Positions 58,924 through 64,000 of a stretch of 64,000 bases of DNA are shown here, piece by piece (position 1 is the first letter of the stretch; each line of letters begins with the position of its first letter). The DNA comes from Pigoraptor chileana (taxonomy: Eukaryota > Opisthokonta > Filasterea). The stretch spans positions 1 to 64,000 of the forward strand of contig CALSCR010003381.1 of NCBI GenBank assembly GCA_943704495.1, written 5' to 3'. Under the pieces are notes generated by a model. It saw nothing but the letters and a program-made list of their open reading frames with translations, did no database searches and was not told the DNA's origin. Made by a program: the position numbers and the translations under genes.

Positions 58924-59520
58924 ACTGAAAGTTGTTGAGCGGCAAGAGCACTTAGCAACGCCTGCATAATGTGGTGAAGGTACTTTGGTGTGCTGCGGGC
59001 ACGCACTTCACAGACCACATTTTCTTGTGTCGCTGTCTATCTCGGCTGAGAAGGGATCAGCTGGCAGCGTGCCTCGGTAATCACGCCGGACGCGTCTCAC
59101 GACCGGAGTAGCACCAAATTTGTGTGACTGCCTCACTCACTAATGCCCACGCAAAGGGACTGTGATTAGACAGCTCTGAGCGCCACTGTCTCAGTGCATG
59201 CGCTGTCGTTGGCATCATCGACAGTAGTTGTGCATTGCTTCTGTTGGTTCGGCAGTGAAGGAGTTGGGGGGCTGGACCAGCGGTGAGTAGTCTCCCAGAT
59301 GACGACACGATGACGTCAGGAGTAACCCGGAGTGAATCCGAGATTATTCCGGATTGATATACATTCTTTTCTATTGCCAGTGGATTGACACATGGCGGCC
59401 GCTGTCAGTTGTTGCATCCGAACAGTAATTCCTCAGTAAAGTCAATCCAATAACAAGGTACAAATTACACGGCATAGGAGGTCAAGGTTCATCGCTTGTT
59501 TTGTGCATGGATGTGAGGAA
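58924..59520. other. Intergenic, EMC5 3' end to NCOA5-like promoter
   Basis: 597 bp. No gene. Several CTGTC/GTCAG words, as in other intergenic regions of the window. Confidence 0.5.
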
Positions 59521-62262
59521 ATGTCGCACCGCGATAGGACACCACCGCGCCGTGACAGGGACGAACGCGACAGCCGCCCGTCGTCTGGCGACCGTCGAGA
59601 GGATGGGCGTGGGAGTGTGGACAGGGAGAGGGAGCGCGGCCGACGCTCGCCGCCGCCAGGCCCGGGTGCAGGGACCCCCTTTGAGGAATTCTCACGCGTG
59701 ATGATGATGAACCTGCCGGAAAGGGCTGAAAAGTTTGAGATTCGCAAGGCATTTGAGCGACATGGCATTGTCCGCGAAATGATACTGCGTGGGCATTTCG
59801 GCTTTGTTCAGTTTGCGACTGCCGAGGAAGCGCAGCGTGCAGTCGCAGAAGAGAATGGGCGGATGGCAGGCAACTACAAAATGGGTGGGTGTATGTGGGC
59901 GTATGTGCCTGTGTGTGTGTATGTGTGTGAATGGCCGATGTGCACTGACTGTGTGTGGGTGTGTTTATTTACCACCCTGTAAGTTTACGTTCATGCCTTT
60001 GTGTGTGTGTGTATGTGTGTGTGTGTATGTTGTGTATGTGTGGGTGTGTGCGGCTGAGCTTCATTAAACCTGTGCTAGCTTAGAGGAAAGCATTGCGTTG
60101 CTGTCGATGACTTGAAAGATTCTGGCTGTCTTTGTCCCCTTAGTATGCGACTGTACTTTATATGTGCTCTGGTGCATGTACCCAATCTCAAACCTAACCG
60201 GCAAACAACACAACCACAGCACTCAAGACGACCCGCAACAGGCAGTTTGCAAGTGCACAGGACCGCTTCCCGCACCCTCCCGCCAACGCGCGCTTCAATG
60301 GCAGCGCTGACAGCTTCCCGCCCCAGCAGCGGCGCCTCTCGCGATCCCCACCACCACGTGACCGACATGACGCACGTGACCGCCATGACTCGCGCGACAA
60401 TGCGCGTGATAAGTACGAGTCGTCGCAAGGCCGCGAGCGTCACGACGAGTCATTTGAACGCCCACGCGGCGGAGCTGGTTCCTATGACGACGGGGGTGAC
60501 GCTCGTTTCAAGCGCGACCGGGAGCGACCGGAGAGGGAGCGAGAGCGGGAGAGGGAGAGAGAGAGAGAGAAGGATAGGGATGGGAGGGATGGGAGGGATG
60601 GGCGGGATGGGAGGGATAGGGAGCGTGGGCGTGACGACTATGAGGATCGGCGTCCGGTGAAGCGCCCGTCACTCAGCGGATCGCGTCCACGCACCACGAC
60701 AGATGCTCGCGTGATTGTGATTAACAAGCAGCAAGGGTGGGTGGAGAGATGTGTAGTTCTGGAAGCGCATGGGCGCATTTCAACTGGGCTCAGATTGCGT
60801 GTGTCTCTGTCTGTGTCTGTGTATCATTGCTTATTTACTTATGGTTTTTATCTTCAACTCCATGCTGTCGCCTTCCCTTGTTGGGCCCTGTTGCGCGCCT
60901 GCAGACCATATGCGGAGATGATTTCCCAGCGATTGGTAGGAGAGGGTCGGATTTCGTCTGAAGTCGTTGTGTTGATTGAGACGTCGCTCCCCGAGGCCAT
61001 TAACGCTGCACAGCAGGACCGCATTGCTTATGCGTGCATTGTGCTTAGTCAACACGAGAAGCAAGGAACAGTGTCGCTCAGGCTGCTGCGGAAAGAGCCT
61101 GTGCAAGGTATGGGTCGGATGCGTTGCGTCTGTCCATGTTTCTCGTGTGTCCCGCGTTTGGGATGTTGTGTTGTGTCTATACTTGTAACGCCATATCACT
61201 GTTCCTGAGGTTATGTGAGCGTATTTACGCTGGGTGTTCGCACACATTCATCCTCATGTCTGGGTTGACTCGCTTTATGCGAAATCCTCAATTATTCATA
61301 TTTCCAACATTATCTCGCACTTGCAGAGATCAACAACGTTCCAATTGACGAGGCTGTACAGATTATTCGCCGTGAGCAAGAGCATGCAATGTACCCGCCA
61401 CCGCCCCCACAAATGCACGCAATGCCCCCGATGGCTCCGATGCAGTCAATGCCATCGGGAGGGCCAATGCACGCTGCGCCTATTCAGGCACACGGACCCC
61501 CGGGGGTGAATCCATACGACGCCCACGGTTACCCCCCGGCCATTCACCCCGGACACCCCGGGCACCAGGGAGGCCAGGGACAAATGCAGCAACCTCCCCC
61601 CATTGACCCATATCTGCGACCATCGCAGCCCCAGCCCCAGCTTGCCCAGCACCAGCCCCAGTCCCAGCCCCAGTCACAACAGCAAGCTCCGTATGCTCCG
61701 ATGATGCACGCGAATATGGTGCCGTCGCCAGCCCATGGAATGCCAATGGGAATGGGAATGACGCCCCCATCTCACCCGCACCCGCACTCGCACCCGCACC
61801 CGCACCCGCACTCGCACCAAGCGCCCATGCAGATGATGGGCGGGGTTCCGATGGGAATGCCGGCGCCGACGATCGACGCGCAAAAGCAAGCGGAGATTCA
61901 AAAGCTACTAGATTTGCTCATGAACAAGCCGACTGCAATGCCAGGCCAGCCAGCCCAGCCGTCGCAAATCCCACAGCCGCCCACTCCACAGATGAACCTC
62001 CAGTACGGACAGCAGGGACAGCCGCAACCTCAACACCCGCAACACCCGCAACACCCGCAACTTCAACCGCAGCAGCAGCACTCGCATTTGCAGGGACAGA
62101 TGTCAATGGGGCAGATGGGGCAGATGGGGCAGATGAGTCAAGGGCATGCGCCGTACGCACCCGCCGCGTCACAGGCCCCCCAGATGATGCACGCTCCAAT
62201 GCAAGGCCAGCACGCGCCGCTTCCACAACAGCAGCAGCAACGCCACCCGGGGCAACAACCGC

Positions 62263-62305
<43 letters not shown>

Positions 62306-62414
62306 GCCAGATCTAAGCGGGAACCCAAATTTGCAAAAGGCACTCAACGATTTTCTAAGGGCGTCCCCAAACCTTCTCGGTCTCGGCATGGGCTCACACC
62401 AACATCCTCAGTGA
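59521..62414 (+). CDS. NCOA5-like RNA-binding protein (RRM plus anticodon-binding-like domain)
   Basis: Exons 59521-59884, 60220-60736, 60905-61107, 61327-62414; 723 residues, phases 1, 2, 1. The start of the R/D/S-rich N-terminus is MSHRDRTPPRRDRDERD. An RRM follows (about 60-120: RVMMMNLPERAEKFEIRKAF, GHFGFVQFATAEEAQRAV), then a second RD/RE-rich block. An HGTP_anticodon-like domain (about 285-370) has ARVIVINKQQ, SSEVVVLIETSLPEAINAAQ, YACIVLSQHEKQGTVSLRLL, EAVQIIRREQE, matching the domain of nuclear receptor coactivator 5 (CIA). The last 330 residues are P/Q/M-rich with a poly-Q run. Animal NCOA5 is a nuclear coregulator of transcription; role here inferred as nuclear RNA or transcription control. 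Confidence 0.85.
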
Positions 62415-63735
62415 GGCTGAGAATGGATTTGGTGCGCGATGTTCGACTGCGTGTGTGGCCGCATATGCATCTTTCTTCTGTACTTTGTGTGGGGGTGCGC
62501 GACTGTGTTACGCCCTGTTGGTCATTGTGTTGTTACAAACTGAATGCGCGTTCTGCTGTAGTTGCCATTTGCTGCGAATTCATTTGCCTGTTGCCATGGA
62601 ATGTGCCTTCTCAGTCAGTGCCGCCGTTTCCAATCCTCGTCCAACCCTTTATTCAGAATGGCGACCATTAATGCAGTGAGGGGGACTCCTGCTGTAGTCA
62701 GTTCACTTTAAAGGGATGCTCCGTGTTGCTGTCGCCGGTGTAATTTTCGTTGCCTTAAAAGAGTCTTCGCCCGCCAAACTTTGTGGCCCTGAGCGGCGAC
62801 TGACAACTCAGTGAGCTATAGCCGACCGTAGTCAGTATACTCTTGACAGTCAGACGAGTAGGCCAAACAGGTATGGCAAGTAGCACCGACTGGCTCAGCC
62901 AGTTTCACTCGGCTGGCGGTGGCTCGGCCGTTGTAGTTCATTAATAAGCCGCTGTCAGCATTGCCGGTCAGCGGCCATATGATGACAGAGGTTTTGACAG
63001 TTATCAGGTGACCGCAGTCCGACAGGAGCGGTCAGTGCACTCGGTAGCTGCATTTTCGTCGGGTCAGTTGTGCGGTCAGCTGCCAGCAGTTGTCCGGCAC
63101 CTTAGCAGCTGAATCGGCGCTCATGACACTGACTGGGTCTGAGCACTCTTTGTTACTGAATCATTAATTGACAGTGTCTCTCGGGATCGCACAATAATCA
63201 GCCGTCTTTTCGACGGAAAATGCGTTCCGGGCAGCATATACACGGCACGGCAGACCGACTGCCGGCAGTGCCGCTCATAACATCATGATTGCACGACGCC
63301 CATTGGACCGGCTCAGTACCATTCAAATTAGTATTTTGCGTGTGGGATTGGCAGGTGGGGGTGGGACCGTGCGCCGTAGACTGGCACCACCGCGGATTAT
63401 TCCTACGTTGTCCACCGCGGCCACATTAACTCATCCGACCACGCCCCACCCACTGATTTGAAGTGATTGAATGTGGTGTGTTGGTGCGACACAACCGCCC
63501 ACTGCACAGATGATTGGAGGGGCGCATTCGGCGCATTCAGGAGAGCACACCGATGCAGTTTGGTGACACTCACCCTCCCCATCAGTGACCAGACCAATGA
63601 CCATACAGACACGCAACTCTCGGTGTGCGTCTGAAGGTCATGATCACTGCGGATCGAGTACTATATATATTCAGTCGCCGCAGACCGTATCCGTCTCTCA
63701 ACTCGCCGCGCCGACTGACGCGGGCAATCCAGATC
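62415..63735. other. Intergenic region rich in GTCAG/CTGAC words
   Basis: 1.3 kb without a gene. From about 62760 to 63140 the words GTCAG, CAGTC and CTGAC recur on both strands at far more than casual frequency. Contains the promoter of the last gene. Confidence 0.5.
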
Positions 63736-64000
63736 ATGATGGCAACATCGAGGATACAGACGAAGAGGCAGTCCTTCGCGCTTGTGCTGGCCGCCCTTGC
63801 GCTCATTATCTCAACGCCCGGATGGGGTGCATTTGCAGGTTCGTTGTAGTCAGTTATCCTGAATAACACCGCCAACAATTCGGCTTTTGATTCAGGATCC
63901 GGCAGGTCCCCCGGAGCCGACATTAGACTGACGCCGACGGACGGAGTTAGTTGTCACGACACCGACTCCATTCTTAATACGCCGCGTATACCGTGGACAC
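63736..64000 (+). CDS. Secreted protein, 5' part only
   Basis: Exon 1 63736-63838, then an intron starting GTTCGT, exon 2 from 63896 to the window end (still open). Exon 1 encodes a strong signal peptide: basic start, hydrophobic core FALVLAALALIISTP, small residues before a likely cleavage at GAFA-G. Exon 2 continues SGRSPGADIRLTPTDGVSCH in phase. The family cannot be told from 69 residues. The double ATG at 63736/63739 gives the start. Confidence 0.6.

Overview
The window is nuclear DNA from an intron-rich, GC-rich unicellular eukaryote. Evidence: spliced genes for a kinetochore protein (NUF2), an APC/C subunit (CDC27/APC3), a box C/D snoRNP core protein (NOP58), an ER membrane complex subunit (EMC5), organelle-type proteins (leucyl-tRNA synthetase, AIM24 family), and abundant CA/GT microsatellites with Q/G/M-rich coding repeats. 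The lineage cannot be fixed from the sequence alone. A hybrid histidine kinase with an extracellular binding-protein domain points to a protist rather than an animal or land plant. I resolved about 20 genes and about 69 introns by hand, joining exons on splice phase and family alignment.

Layout. 1-1064 (-): start of a bacterial-type leucyl-tRNA synthetase. 2136-5822 (-): CDC27/APC3. 6491-8961 (+): NUF2, head-to-head with CDC27. 9312-11763 (-): 2-oxoglutarate/Fe(II) oxygenase. 13164-15059 (+): F-box protein. 16338-18089 (-): unrecognised 362-residue protein. 18987-20532 (+): secreted ML-domain protein. 20841-23240 (-): AIM24-like protein. 24459-30900 (+): large HAT/TPR protein with a prion-like N-terminus. 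32137-33034 (-): small basic protein. 33843-37188 (-): NOP58. 38176-43638 (+): ankyrin-HECT ubiquitin ligase (10-N assembly gap in intron 1). 43719-44508 (-): hypothetical protein. 44835-46546 (-): frame-disrupted F-box/leucine-rich-repeat gene. 47285-52741 (-): hybrid histidine kinase receptor. 53671-55713 (-): intronless PNPOx-like/ferredoxin-reductase fusion. 56417-57346 (-): SAM methyltransferase-like. 57955-58923 (+): EMC5/MMGT. 59521-62414 (+): NCOA5-like RNA-binding protein. 63736-64000 (+): start of a secreted protein.

Most genes alternate strand, giving divergent promoter pairs (CDC27/NUF2, NOP58/HECT, methyltransferase/EMC5) and close convergent 3' ends. There is no operon-like logic. 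The clearest functional pairing is CDC27 with NUF2, two mitotic genes around a 668-bp intergenic region carrying an E2F-type word and CHR-like words. CDC27 and the HECT protein both belong to ubiquitin-dependent control.

The most novel signals are: (1) a roughly 49-bp dispersed element with a Pol III B-box-like word, flanked in its best copies by 14-bp direct repeats like target-site duplications, found in introns and intergenic DNA; (2) introns that mostly begin GTG and are often filled with GT runs, with a minority of GC-AG introns; (3) the receptor histidine kinase; (4) the intronless oxidoreductase fusion, a candidate for bacterial transfer.
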